Source of the DNA: JAXHMM01 sp964528445
Lineage (GTDB): Bacteria > Bacteroidota > Rhodothermia > Balneolales > Balneolaceae
Direction of reading: 5' to 3'
DNA: 64,000 bases
NCBI GenBank assembly: GCA_964528445.1
Contig: CAZGSL010000008.1
Span: 8,953-72,952 of the forward strand
The notes beneath the pieces are model-generated. The model searched no databases, was not told the origin of the DNA, and was given only the letters and a program-made list of their open reading frames with translations. Each line of letters begins with the position of its first letter. Within the stretch, counting starts at the first letter, position 1. The translations under genes and the position numbers were made by a program. This document shows, piece after piece, positions 10,301 through 19,401 of the stretch.

Positions 10301-10746
10301 TCGTGCTGCAGGACACTCCGGAACTGGTCGTAATCACCGTTAAAGGGCATGGTGATCCGGTTCTTGTAGAGATCGGTGACACCGCCTATGCCCTCGGTGT
10401 TGGCGGGCAGCGGAACCACGTTGGTCTGGGAGAAGTCGTTGTGCGAGTCGTATATGATCACCTGGATCCGGTCGGCGATCCGGTGGTTGAAATCCTCCTG
10501 GATCTGCTGGAGGGACGACTCCAGGGCGTAGGCCGAGAAGTTGGCGAGGTCGTAGTTTTTGGATTCGTAGTAGAAGATGTCAAAATGCTCCGACTGGATA
10601 TACCGCCAGTCGAAATCTTCGTACTGAACCCGGTTCTGCCCGAACTGGAAATACTGGGCCCGCGTCTCGGAAACTCCCGCAAAAAGAAGCAGGCAGAGGG
10701 TTGCGATTGCTGCCGATCCCAAAAAAGAGCGGTGGATATTGCGCAT
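7345..10746 (-). CDS. secreted metallopeptidase / TolB-like propeller / outer-membrane barrel fusion
   Basis: A 1133-residue envelope protein with three parts. After a signal peptide (1-30) comes a peptidase-MA-like gluzincin domain (about 40-290) with zinc motif HELVH (148-152) and third ligand Glu182 in WFNEGLAEY, so the active site looks intact. Residues about 300-600 hold WD40/PD40 repeats of the TolB type (SPQGDKIAMITN, SPDGSRLALSA, SPDGTKIAFDG, SSDGSRLAVSS). Residues about 690-1133 look like a BamA/TamA-type outer-membrane beta-barrel, with RGH, an EFRFPLF strand and an ending of SIGIDF. The peptidase and propeller would face the periplasm or the surface. It is the last gene of a minus-strand run after rnr. 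Substrate unknown. Confidence 0.8.
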   Translation of the reverse strand: MRNIHRSFLGSAAIATLCLLLFAGVSETRAQYFQFGQNRVQYEDFDWRYIQSEHFDIFYYESKNYDLANFSAYALESSLQQIQEDFNHRIADRIQVIIYDSHNDFSQTNVVPLPANTEGIGGVTDLYKNRITMPFNGDYDQFRSVLQHELVHAVINDMFYGGSAQSLVSGNVQIQIPTWFNEGLAEYMAVGWDTNTDMFMRDGLLNDYMPPIPQLSGYLAYRGGQSIWNYIVEEYGRQKIGEILNSARAQRSVGAAFRTSLGMGMEELNETWRDYYRKIYFPEVAAREDLDNFADLLTERGKLGTYNTSPAISPQGDKIAMITNERGYFDVVVLSAVDGEVLKTVIKGQDNVQFEELNILNPNLTWSPDGSRLALSAKSKGEDQLAIVEYETGEKQFIDFPELDAIGSVAWSPDGTKIAFDGNVGPRQDIFVYNIETRNFINVTDDAASDVGPAWGADSETIYFTSARGDNVELGTLLNNADLLKEDYMYTTDIYSVELGSGQVQRLTKTPEWNEKQPVTTREGRLLYISDRNGTQNVYEMNLEDRISTPLTNLLTGVLQISVSSDGSRLAVSSINEGYTDIFLIRQPLNRAKSEEPGANLWAQRRANESIGQRVPAVRYVKQMFDREMVTGSGDAAVDEQTEMAQAAAADTTREDTTGRDEEGNVDFRNYVFASDVREDSAFVAEYLDAGTFNPENNRTEDGRYTPRDYRLRFTTDLVYGSGGFSTYSGSYGLTQFVFSDMLGDHQVVFGTNLQLDLRNSTYYLNYGNYKNRWNWIFNFFHSASSFQGFSGQVYRFRNFGGGVTAQYPIDRFRRVEFSLTGIGLTQDFTVLGSSNVTNNSSQFLYPQVIYTSDNTLSGPITPIAGSRYSVSLTGSPPVGGSSLEFASLLGDYRKYFNLGSGYSFALRGAGAASFGQDSQTFFMGGMQGWINQRFNSDTPLPLDKLGETFITLPALPLRGHAFNAIHGDRFTLMNAEFRFPLFAAILPGPIPILPLYNITGTAFVDAGAAWGQTIRYQAPLTSGRQLTYYPERDSEGNLISQEKLDFRVQKERVRYFDNQQGQLLPVGQEPADPDSDRYAALPYREGDVLIGAGFGLRTIVFGLPLRYDVGWPYYRDGFDGSPIHYISIGIDF

Positions 10747-10768
10747 GGGGGAACCTGTTCATGTTGGG

Positions 10769-12952
10769 TTAGTGACCGTCGTCGACCAGCTTCAGGTCGA
10801 TCTGGCGCTGGTCCACATCTGTTTTAACGACCTTGACGCGAATTTCTTTCCCAAGCTGGAATTCTTTTCCCTTATTGCGTCCCACAAGGCAGTGACGCTT
10901 CTCGTCGTACTCGTAATAATCGTCTTTCAGATCGCTGACGCGCACCATCCCCTCGCAGTGAATATCCTTGAGATCCACAAAGATGCCGGCCTCGATCACG
11001 CCGCTGATCACCCCGTCAAAATCCTCACCCAGGTGTTCGCTGAGGTACTCCACCTGTTTCAGCTTGACCGAGTCGCGCTCGGCGTTGACGGCCGCCCGCT
11101 CCCGCTCGCTGCAGTGCTCGCCGTGGGATTTCAGATCGCCGTAGCGGTATCCCGGCTTGCCGGCCGCGTAATCCTTCAAAAGACGGTGCACGATAACGTC
11201 GGGATAGCGCCGGATGGGACTGGTGAAATGGGCGTAGTAGTCAAAACCCAGCCCGAAGTGGCCGATGTTGTCGGGACTGTACTCGGCTTTGGCCATCGCG
11301 CGCAGCATCAGATCGTTCACCGTCAGCTCCAGGGAGGTGTCCTCCACGTCGTTCAGGAGGGTATTGATCGCCTTGGAGCTCACCGTATGGCTGTCTACCC
11401 TGAAATCGATGCCGATCGGTTTCACGTTCTCCTCGATGTTGCGCAGTTTCTCCAGGTCCGGCATATCGTGCACACGGTAGAGAAAGGGGTGGTTGTCGCG
11501 GTCCTTCTTGCTCTTTCCCGCCTTCTCGCGCAGGTTTTCCACATGCCGGGCAACCGTCTGGTTGGCCATGAGCATGCACTCCTCGATGAGACGGTGCACA
11601 AAGAGGCGCTCCTTGAGCTCGATGTCGATCGGCTTGCCGTTCTCGTCCAGTATGAATTTTGGCTCGGGAGTCTCGAAGTTGATGCTCCCCTCCCGGAAAC
11701 GCTTGTCGAGCAGCACGTGGGCCAGCTTCGCGGCCGTCTCCATCTGCGGGGAATAGTCGCTCTCCCGCTGGCCGTCAATCACCTCCTGCGCCTCCTCGTA
11801 GGTAAAGCGCCGGTCGGAATGGATGACCGTCTCCTCGATCGAGTAGTCCACCAGATCCCCGTCCGGGGCAATTTCCATCATGCAGCTGTAGGTCAGCTTG
11901 TCCTCGTTCGGGCGCAGGCTGCAGACGACGTTGCTCAGTTTCTCGGGGAGCATCGGGATGACGCGGTCCACCAGGTAGACGCTCGTGCCCCGCTTGAACG
12001 CCTCCTTGTCCAGTATCGAGTTGCGGGGCATGTAGTGGGTCACATCGGCAATATGCACGCCGAGCAGATAGTTGCCGTTCTGGAGCACCTTGATGCTGAT
12101 GGCGTCGTCGAAATCTTTCGCATCGTCCGGATCGATGGTAAACACCACCTCATCCCGAAGGTCCCGGCGGCGTTCGATCTCCTCAGGCGGAATTCCGGTG
12201 CGGATGTTTTCCGCGTAGTCCACCACTTCCTCGGGAAAGGGCGCTTTGAGCTGGTTCTCCGCCAGTATGGAGAGCATATTGGTGTCGTTCGTGCCCGCCT
12301 TGCCCAGCACCTGGACGATCCGGGCTTCGGGCAGCGAGCGCGGATGGACCCAGTCCACCAGATCGAAGATCACCTTATCGCCGTCCTGCGCCCCGTCCAC
12401 GTTCTCCGGCAGGATGAAGAAATCGGTGTGCGCGGAGTTCTGGTCGGGCTCGATCAGGAAATTCTTCTTGCCCTGGCGTCGGAGGGTGCCCACGAAAATG
12501 GAGTTGCCCCGCTCGAGCACCTCCAGGACCTTCCCTTCGGTCCGTCCTCCCCTGCCCTTGCCGCTGAAGACCTCCACCCGCACGGTGTCTTCCGGAAGGG
12601 CGGTCCCCAGGTTCTTGGAGGAGATACGGATATCCTCCTCCCTCCCCTCTACGATGAGATAGCCCGTTCCGTGACGGCTGATATCCATCTTGCCGGTGAG
12701 GACGTTGCCTTTCTGCCGGTTTCCGCCCCGTTTCTTCCGGTTATCCTGTGCCAGCTGAATGGCGCCCCCCTTCCGTTTCCGGATGAGGTTCCGGTCGTAC
12801 AGGCTGTTGATGACGCTCTTGAGGTGCTGGTTGTCCTTTTTGCCGTCTACCTTCAGAATATTTTGCAGTACGTCGAAGGGAAAGCTCGAATCCGGATTGT
12901 TTCCCAGAACTTCAAGGATAATTTTTTCAAAAGTCTTTTTCTGATCTGACAT
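10769..12952 (-). CDS. rnr: ribonuclease R
   Basis: A 3'-5' hydrolytic exoribonuclease that degrades structured RNA. The 727-residue protein has an N-terminal winged-helix region (about 1-65), cold-shock/OB domains, an RNB catalytic domain and a C-terminal S1 domain (about 640-720). The metal-binding aspartates are in TIDPDDAKDFDD (272-283), and HFTSPIRRYPD later in the RNB domain is the usual signature. A weak purine-rich ribosome-binding region (GAAAGAAAAAAG) precedes the ATG at 12952. It lies 61 bases downstream of tamB on the same strand. Confidence 0.95.
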   Translation of the reverse strand: MSDQKKTFEKIILEVLGNNPDSSFPFDVLQNILKVDGKKDNQHLKSVINSLYDRNLIRKRKGGAIQLAQDNRKKRGGNRQKGNVLTGKMDISRHGTGYLIVEGREEDIRISSKNLGTALPEDTVRVEVFSGKGRGGRTEGKVLEVLERGNSIFVGTLRRQGKKNFLIEPDQNSAHTDFFILPENVDGAQDGDKVIFDLVDWVHPRSLPEARIVQVLGKAGTNDTNMLSILAENQLKAPFPEEVVDYAENIRTGIPPEEIERRRDLRDEVVFTIDPDDAKDFDDAISIKVLQNGNYLLGVHIADVTHYMPRNSILDKEAFKRGTSVYLVDRVIPMLPEKLSNVVCSLRPNEDKLTYSCMMEIAPDGDLVDYSIEETVIHSDRRFTYEEAQEVIDGQRESDYSPQMETAAKLAHVLLDKRFREGSINFETPEPKFILDENGKPIDIELKERLFVHRLIEECMLMANQTVARHVENLREKAGKSKKDRDNHPFLYRVHDMPDLEKLRNIEENVKPIGIDFRVDSHTVSSKAINTLLNDVEDTSLELTVNDLMLRAMAKAEYSPDNIGHFGLGFDYYAHFTSPIRRYPDVIVHRLLKDYAAGKPGYRYGDLKSHGEHCSERERAAVNAERDSVKLKQVEYLSEHLGEDFDGVISGVIEAGIFVDLKDIHCEGMVRVSDLKDDYYEYDEKRHCLVGRNKGKEFQLGKEIRVKVVKTDVDQRQIDLKLVDDGH

Positions 12953-13013
12953 CTATCTTTTTTCTTTCGGTGATTTGCGTGCTTTCTGTAAACACAATTT
13001 TTATTTCGATCAT

Positions 13014-16000
13014 TTAATCCCCCGTTCCCTCCTCCCGTCCTCCCCCGAAAAGGCCCCGGAAAAAATTCCCGATGCGCCGCATGAGCCCCTCCCAGGTATT
13101 GAACTGCATCTCTGCCTCCAGGCCGAGACCGTCGACCGAGGGAGTCACTTCCCCGGTCCGGGAGTTGGTGGCGACACTGCCGAAAACCTGGTCCTGCCGG
13201 TGAAAGGCGGTCAGGGAAAGTCCCCTCCCGAGCCGGTATGTGGCGTTCAGGTCCCCGATGCGCTCCCCGATGGTCGTCTCCCCGGTTATCTGCCCCTCCC
13301 TGCGCAAGATAAGGCGATCGTTGTAAAGCCGCAGGGCGATACCCAGATCAATTTCGTTGTAGGTGTTCAAATTGAAGTCAATATCGAAGCGGCTCACGTC
13401 ATTGTTTAATAACGAGTTTATTTGATTGGATAGCAACGGGCTGATTACCTGGTTGGATATAAGAGGATTGATCACGGCGGACCCGCGCGTGAGGCTTTGG
13501 CTGAGGTTGGAGGTCGCCTGGTCGGTGCCCTGAACGGGGATAAACCGGTCGGACAAAAGGATGCTGGTGGCCTGCAGCAGCTTCTGCTGTTCGTCCCTGT
13601 TGATCTGGCTGATGGTGTAGGAGAGGGTGGAGTTGGAAGAGAGTTCCAGGGAGTTGGGGAGCCGGAAATAGTAGCTGTTGCTTACGCTGCCCACCGTACC
13701 GGTAATATCCACGACCAGCTCCACCGGCACCCGGCGGCCTCCCTCCTCCAGAGCATCCTCCGGGGTGCCGGACCCGCGGTAGTTGAGCATGGAGACGTCG
13801 GGCCGCGCGCGGTAGACCGCACTGATGTCCAGCTGGGCGTTGTCGGGATTCCCCTGCCACGTTATGGTTCCTCCCGGCTCCAGGTCAAGCTGGCGGCTGA
13901 TAATCTCGCCGGTCACAAACTGGTAGGATCCGCCGGTAATTTCGTACTGCCCGAACATCTGGACCTGCTCGTCCTGCATGGTCAGCCGCATCTGTCCGCT
14001 GCCCCGGGAGGAGAGCACTTCCCCTACCACCCGGTCGAAGATCAGCTCCACATTGACGTTTTCGGAAGCGTGGAACTGCAGATCCAGGTCGAACCGCTCG
14101 TTGAACGTAAGGTTTGCAAGGACGGCTTCCAGGGCCTCGTCCCCCATTTCACCGCTCGGTTCGGGTCCGGTGAGTTCCCCGCCTCCCGCCCCGAGGCTGT
14201 CGTCCGTTAGGTCGAAAGTGTCCACGAACCGGATAAACGAACTGCCCTCGCTCAGTTCGGTCTCCTCCATAAGGGGAATGGAGACCCTTGAGTCGGACGT
14301 AACTTCGACCTCCTGCTCGGTCCTCAGTACCAGATCGGTATTGGAGCCGGAGAGCCGCGCGCGTCCCGTACCGGCCACGCTGCCGTAGAAAGGCACGTCG
14401 GGATCGTAGCTGTTGTTCAGGAAACGCAGCTCATTCATGTCAAGGACGAGGTCCAGATAGGTAATGGGGCGAAAATCATTCAGATCCACCGTCCCCCACA
14501 GGGTGCCCGTACCGCCCTGCTCGTCACGGACGTCCAGGGAATCCAGGCGGACCCCTTCATGACGGTCAAACGCAACGGGGCCGCTCACATAGTAGTCGGT
14601 ATCCAGGAATTTCGGCCTCAGGTAGACGTCGCTGACCTGGAACCCGGCATTGAAATCGTATTCCCGCAGGTTACCGGTCAGCCACCCCTCTCCGCTGCCC
14701 TCTCCCTCGACCTGCTGCAGGGGATTGAGCAGGGGGGTAAGCACCCAGAGATCGATCTCCCTGAAATCGGCGTTGAAGTGGTAGACGGTATCCTGAGGCT
14801 GGTCCAGGTCGGGCGGTACGAACCATCCGTCCAGCCGAATGTTCTGCCCCACCTGGTCGTTCTCCGCCAGGTACTCCCCGTAGCGCGTGGAGTCGGTCAG
14901 GATATCAATGCGGGTATCGAACCGGTCGCGCTGTTCGTTCAGCCGGCTGTTGAACCGCACGTCTCCCACGGGACGGCCGTTCAATGTGAAACGGTCCACC
15001 GTCAGCTCGCCCTGGACCGACGGCTGGCGCGTGAGCGAGCGGGTGAGCAGGTTGCCGTTCAGCTCACCCGCGAACTCGTGTTCCCCGCGGATCAAGGAAG
15101 AGATGCGCCCGAGGCTCACGTTCCGGATGGTATATTCGAGTGATTTTTCCGGGAGAGGGCTCATGGTGCCGTCCACCCGGAGAAACTCATCCCTGCTTCG
15201 GAATACAAAATCCTCGAACGTCACCTCGCCCGACCGGTTGAACAGCAGCCGGGGGACATCCTGGGCGCTCCAGGCATACGTCTCGTTTCCGGCCAGAAAA
15301 CGGGTGATCCGGGTGCTGAGCAGGGAGTCGCTGTAGACCGCCTCCATCTCCACGTCGAGATCGGCTTCCCCGCCGATGGAACCGATCTGCTGGCGGAACC
15401 GGATGGAGTCCCGACTGACCGTAAGGCCCGTGGCCGCGCTGTCGAGCTGCAGCACGCCCGCGTCGATCTGTCCGAACCGCGACTGGAAATCCAGGCTGGC
15501 ATACTCCTTCAGCAGGCGGTCGCTGCGGAGGCTGGCCGTCAGCTGAAGTTCGCTCTCCCGCAGTTCCGATGAGCCGTACCGCAGGGTGTCGGCATTGAGC
15601 GAGGTATTCAGCAGGAGCCTCTCCCCGCTGGTATTGGCGTTAAAGCTGAGGGTGGCATCGGTGCGGATCTCCGGCAGGCCCGGCAGGTAGTGCCGCAGCA
15701 GGTCCAGGTTCCTGAAACGGAGCGATCCCTCCAGGCTGAGCGGCCGTTCGGGAGCAACGGCGGCCCGTAGGGTGTCGGGCTCTTCCAGCAGCATTTCCTG
15801 GCGGAACTGGCGGAGGGCGTAATCGGCCCAGTACCCCCCCTGCCGGTAGATCTCTGAAGGCACGATGGTGCCGTCCAGGGTTAGATCGAAAAATGAGCTG
15901 GTCAGCCGCAGGGTACGGCTCTCCTGGTCCGGCTCGTCGATGTCCACATAGAACTGGTGGGGGCGCAGCGTATCTCCCTCCACCACAGCCCTGGTGATGT

Positions 16001-17714
16001 CCAGGTTCGCCCGGCCCTGGAGAATATCCATCGAGCGTCCCTGAAATTCGGCGCTGTACTCCATGGAAAGGTCGGTGGGGGAGACGGGAAGGCGGGGGAA
16101 CAGCCGGCCGATATCGAGGCTTCCGGCGCTGCCCTTTAGATTGAAAACGGGCTGTTCCCCGCTGAAATCCACCGATCCGGTGCCGTCCAGCTCCTGCCGT
16201 CCCGAGCGAAAGGCATAGCGATGCTCCAGGGATCCGCCCGAAAGCGAGCCCGACAGCGTGAGCCGGTCCACGGGCATCCCGAAGGCACTGCTCTCGGTAA
16301 ATTCGGCGGAGAAATCGGCCGCGGCCTCCCCCGGATCCAGACCGTTTCCGGCAAAACTGCCTTCAAAATAGAGTCGGGTACTGTCCCTTTCGTAACCGGC
16401 CAGCGGCGCCAGGTCCACCTCGCTCCCCTTCAGCGACAGGTCGTAGCGGTAGGGCGGTGCGATCCTTGTCCCCCCGGAGAGCCGGAGCTCGCCGTGCAGC
16501 GGACTGCGGAGCTGGAGCTCTACCTCCGTCGAATCGGCCGATCCACTAATCGTCCCGCCGGCCCTGAGCTCCTGCAGCGCTGCGGGCACGGTTGTAGGAA
16601 GGGGGCCCGTGAGGCGTTCCATATCCGACCGGTGCAGCACCAGGTTCAGCAGGCTTGCGCGATAGCGAAAACGTTCGGACCGGCCCGGGTTCGCCACGAA
16701 TCCGCCGCCCGACAGGGTGCTCTCGCCGAAGCCCATCCTCACTTCGTCCACATACAGGGAGTCCAGTCCTCCCTCGGCGTGAAATCGGAAATCGAACGGC
16801 TCTTCGACGCCGGAGAGGTCGGGAAACAGGCTGCCCAGATCGCCGGGCAGCAGCCGGGAAGACTGCAGGCTGAGATCGTACCGGGCCCCGGCAAGCTGGC
16901 GGCTCACCTCACCTGCGTAGAGGTCCACTCCGTCAATCTCCCCGGAGATCCTCAATTCCGACCCCCCCGCCCGGATGCCGAAGCCGTTGAATTCCAGGTA
17001 GCGCCGGTCGTTGTAAATCTGTCCGCTCGCCTCAATATATCCCGCGCGAAGCCCCTCGACCTGCAGCTCGAGCGACTGGATGTCCCAGAAGCGCTGCTGT
17101 GCGTTCAACTCCAGGAAAAAACCGGCGTTGATACTGTCCACGCGCAGCGGATCGGGCAGGTTCACGGCCGGCGTACCACAGCAGCCGTGGTTTTCAACCA
17201 GCAGGCTTCCGCCGCTGATCCGCACATCCGGGGCCAGGATCTCAATCTCCCGAATCCAGGAAAGCCAGTCCGTTTCCCCCGCCTGCCGGGGCGTCAATGC
17301 CTCAGCGAGACTGCTTCTCCCCTCCCGGCCCGCCAGGCGGACCCGGGGATTCTTCACGGTGAAACCGGTTACGCTGAGCGTCTTGCGCAGCAGGTTCCAG
17401 GTATCAATGCGGAGCTCCACCTGCTCGATCGTCACCAGCGTATCGGTCGGTCTGTTTTCGGCGGACGCATGCCGCAGGGTCACACTGTCCAGGCGGGCGC
17501 TGAACGGCAGCACGCCCTCCAGGCTGCCGATATCCAGTTCGGACGGGTAATTGTTTCGGAAATCGCGCTCCAGGCGGTCAACGACAAACTGACGGCTGAA
17601 TTCGGTCTGCAGCACGCCGAAAGCAATGCCGCCCGCCGCCAGCACCACGATAAGGAGGATCCAGGCGGCGGCCCAGAAGAATTTCCATGCTTTATGTATC
17701 CAGCGCAGCAGCAA
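13014..17714 (-). CDS. tamB: translocation and assembly module protein TamB (AsmA-like, DUF490)
   Basis: A 1566-residue inner-membrane-anchored periplasmic protein. One hydrophobic anchor near the N-terminus (about 15-38) is followed by very long beta-rich sequence without further membrane segments. The C-terminal DUF490 region is recognisable, for example GSYQFVTGEIISRQLDLEPGGTITWQGNPDNAQLDISAVYRARP and the NPLISNQVISPLLSNQINSLL stretch. TamB-like proteins form a groove spanning the periplasm for lipid transport and barrel assembly. No TamA gene is adjacent, although the fusion protein two genes downstream ends in a related barrel. It starts 6 bases after aroB on the same strand. Confidence 0.9.
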   Translation of the reverse strand: MLLRWIHKAWKFFWAAAWILLIVVLAAGGIAFGVLQTEFSRQFVVDRLERDFRNNYPSELDIGSLEGVLPFSARLDSVTLRHASAENRPTDTLVTIEQVELRIDTWNLLRKTLSVTGFTVKNPRVRLAGREGRSSLAEALTPRQAGETDWLSWIREIEILAPDVRISGGSLLVENHGCCGTPAVNLPDPLRVDSINAGFFLELNAQQRFWDIQSLELQVEGLRAGYIEASGQIYNDRRYLEFNGFGIRAGGSELRISGEIDGVDLYAGEVSRQLAGARYDLSLQSSRLLPGDLGSLFPDLSGVEEPFDFRFHAEGGLDSLYVDEVRMGFGESTLSGGGFVANPGRSERFRYRASLLNLVLHRSDMERLTGPLPTTVPAALQELRAGGTISGSADSTEVELQLRSPLHGELRLSGGTRIAPPYRYDLSLKGSEVDLAPLAGYERDSTRLYFEGSFAGNGLDPGEAAADFSAEFTESSAFGMPVDRLTLSGSLSGGSLEHRYAFRSGRQELDGTGSVDFSGEQPVFNLKGSAGSLDIGRLFPRLPVSPTDLSMEYSAEFQGRSMDILQGRANLDITRAVVEGDTLRPHQFYVDIDEPDQESRTLRLTSSFFDLTLDGTIVPSEIYRQGGYWADYALRQFRQEMLLEEPDTLRAAVAPERPLSLEGSLRFRNLDLLRHYLPGLPEIRTDATLSFNANTSGERLLLNTSLNADTLRYGSSELRESELQLTASLRSDRLLKEYASLDFQSRFGQIDAGVLQLDSAATGLTVSRDSIRFRQQIGSIGGEADLDVEMEAVYSDSLLSTRITRFLAGNETYAWSAQDVPRLLFNRSGEVTFEDFVFRSRDEFLRVDGTMSPLPEKSLEYTIRNVSLGRISSLIRGEHEFAGELNGNLLTRSLTRQPSVQGELTVDRFTLNGRPVGDVRFNSRLNEQRDRFDTRIDILTDSTRYGEYLAENDQVGQNIRLDGWFVPPDLDQPQDTVYHFNADFREIDLWVLTPLLNPLQQVEGEGSGEGWLTGNLREYDFNAGFQVSDVYLRPKFLDTDYYVSGPVAFDRHEGVRLDSLDVRDEQGGTGTLWGTVDLNDFRPITYLDLVLDMNELRFLNNSYDPDVPFYGSVAGTGRARLSGSNTDLVLRTEQEVEVTSDSRVSIPLMEETELSEGSSFIRFVDTFDLTDDSLGAGGGELTGPEPSGEMGDEALEAVLANLTFNERFDLDLQFHASENVNVELIFDRVVGEVLSSRGSGQMRLTMQDEQVQMFGQYEITGGSYQFVTGEIISRQLDLEPGGTITWQGNPDNAQLDISAVYRARPDVSMLNYRGSGTPEDALEEGGRRVPVELVVDITGTVGSVSNSYYFRLPNSLELSSNSTLSYTISQINRDEQQKLLQATSILLSDRFIPVQGTDQATSNLSQSLTRGSAVINPLISNQVISPLLSNQINSLLNNDVSRFDIDFNLNTYNEIDLGIALRLYNDRLILRREGQITGETTIGERIGDLNATYRLGRGLSLTAFHRQDQVFGSVATNSRTGEVTPSVDGLGLEAEMQFNTWEGLMRRIGNFFRGLFGGGREEGTGD

Positions 17715-17720
17715 TGTCGG

Positions 17721-18824
17721 TCACTCAGCGGTTTGGGTTACCATGCGGAAGGCGTAGTTCCAGGACTCCTCCACCAGACGGGCGGCGGGCGCCCGTTGCA
17801 GGCGGGGCTCCCCCCAGCGGTCCAGCAGCACCAGATGCAGCTCTTTCTCTTTCACCTTCTTGTCTCTTTTCATCGCCTCCATAAGCTCTTCCGTGCGTTC
17901 CGAATACCGGTCGTACGGCGCCCGGTACAGGGAGAGAAACGGCCCGAACCGGGCCGGGTCCACCGGGGCGCCCAGCTCTTCCGAGGCGCGCGTCGCCGCG
18001 ATCATCCCCAGGAAAACGGCCTCCCCGTGGGAGATATTTCCGTATCCGGCTATCTTTTCCAGTGCGTGGGCATAGGTATGCCCGAAATTCAGAAAGGCCC
18101 GGCTTCCCGACTCCAGCATATCCTCTTCCACGATTTCAGCCTTGATGCGGGCGCTGCGGAAAACCAGGTCGCTCCATAGGTCCGACGGACCGAAGCCCTC
18201 GCTGACCGCAAGCCGAAGCTCTTCGAAGAGTTCCGGTCGCCGGATGGCGGCGTATTTGAGCATCTCCGCCAGGCCGTTGACCCACTCCTCCTCCGGGAGA
18301 GTCTGCAGAAACCGGAGCTGGGCGAAGACCGCATCCGGCTGGTAAAAGGATCCGACCAGGTTCTTGCCGGCGGCGTGGTTGACGCCGGTCTTCCCCCCCA
18401 CGGAGCTGTCCACCATCGCCAGGAGCGTCGTGGGCATGTGAATCAGGGGGATCCCCCTTAGAAGCGTGGAGGCGGCGAAACCCGCCAGATCTCCCGTCAC
18501 GCCGCCGCCGACGGCCAGCAGTGGGGTATTGCGTTCGGGGGCGGATTCCATGAGGGCGTCGGTTAGCCGCCGCCACTCCTCCACCGACTTGCTCCGCTCT
18601 CCCTCCGGAATCACTGCCGTCACGCATTCGCCGAACTGTTTCCCGCACTCCCGGCGGAGGGTCTCCCCGTGAAGGTCGTCCACGTTCTCATCGATGGCCA
18701 GAAGAAGGCGCGACGGGGCGTAGCGCTCCCCGCAGAAGCGGCGGAAGGAGTCCCACAAATCCTCTCCCGCCTCGTAGGGGTAGGAGAAGTCGAGGGACGT
18801 GCTGAGCTTAAAGGTCTGAGACAT
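17721..18824 (-). CDS. aroB: 3-dehydroquinate synthase
   Basis: The second shikimate-pathway enzyme, turning DAHP into 3-dehydroquinate with NAD and a divalent metal. The 367-residue length is normal. Key motifs are LAVGGGVTGDLAGFAAS, MPTTLLAMVDSSVGGKTGVNH, and the metal ligands Glu in GLAEMLKYA and His in SHGEAVFLGM and NFGHTYAHALE. The start overlaps the end of aroK by 17 bases on the same strand, so the two are likely co-expressed, a common aroK-aroB arrangement. Confidence 0.96.
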   Translation of the reverse strand: MSQTFKLSTSLDFSYPYEAGEDLWDSFRRFCGERYAPSRLLLAIDENVDDLHGETLRRECGKQFGECVTAVIPEGERSKSVEEWRRLTDALMESAPERNTPLLAVGGGVTGDLAGFAASTLLRGIPLIHMPTTLLAMVDSSVGGKTGVNHAAGKNLVGSFYQPDAVFAQLRFLQTLPEEEWVNGLAEMLKYAAIRRPELFEELRLAVSEGFGPSDLWSDLVFRSARIKAEIVEEDMLESGSRAFLNFGHTYAHALEKIAGYGNISHGEAVFLGMIAATRASEELGAPVDPARFGPFLSLYRAPYDRYSERTEELMEAMKRDKKVKEKELHLVLLDRWGEPRLQRAPAARLVEESWNYAFRMVTQTAE

Positions 18825-19401
18825 GGGTGCGGATCTTTCTCGCGAGTCGGTCGGCCAGTTCGGCGGGCGTTTCCCCCTCCAGCGGAGAGACGGTCAGTTC
18901 GGCCTGCTCGTAGCGGGGCCTCCTTTCTTCGTACAAGGCTTTCAGCTCCTCTTTTTTGTCCTCGTCATCAGCCGGCTTCCCCATCTCCGCGTTTTCGGGC
19001 GCGGCCAGGGGACGTTCGCGGTCGCCCGCAATTCGGTGGAAGATAACGGAAAATGGGGTATCAATAAATACAAGCAGTCCCCTGCGTTTCAGGCGGTCGG
19101 CGACCCGGCGGTCCTGCAGCGCGCCGCCGCCGAGGGCGATCACCCCGGAACCCGACTCCGCCAGGCGGTCCAGGGAGGCGCGCTCCCTCCGCCGGAATCC
19201 CTTCTCCCCCTCGCGCCGGAAGATCTCCGGTATCTCCATGCCGGCCTCCCCTGCAATCACCCGGTCCAGGTCCGTGAACTCCCTCTCCAGTCTCGCCGCG
19301 AGCTCCCTGCCCGCGGAGGTTTTGCCGGCTCCCATAAAACCGCAGAGCCAGATGCGCTCCGGGAGTCCGTCGCGGTTACGAATGTCGCTTCCGCTATTCA
19401 T
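18808..19401 (-). CDS. aroK: shikimate kinase
   Basis: Phosphorylates shikimate at O3. The 197-residue protein has Walker A GFMGAGKT (21-28), the shikimate-binding DLD motif in FTDLDRVI, an RRRE segment, ALGGGA and a C-terminal LYEERRPRYEQA. About 20 extra residues in the lid region (ENAEMGKPADDEDKKEE) are acidic and charged, which is unusual but still compatible with activity. It overlaps aroB by 17 bases and the upstream NFACT gene by 8, forming a compact operon. Confidence 0.95.
   Translation of the reverse strand: MNSGSDIRNRDGLPERIWLCGFMGAGKTSAGRELAARLEREFTDLDRVIAGEAGMEIPEIFRREGEKGFRRRERASLDRLAESGSGVIALGGGALQDRRVADRLKRRGLLVFIDTPFSVIFHRIAGDRERPLAAPENAEMGKPADDEDKKEELKALYEERRPRYEQAELTVSPLEGETPAELADRLARKIRTHVSDL

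Noticed and set aside
10739..12949. Long open frame (736 codons) on the plus strand opposite rnr
   Set aside because: It is antisense to an intact RNase R with all motifs; its translation is a His/Val/Leu-rich composition typical of antisense frames in GC-rich genes.
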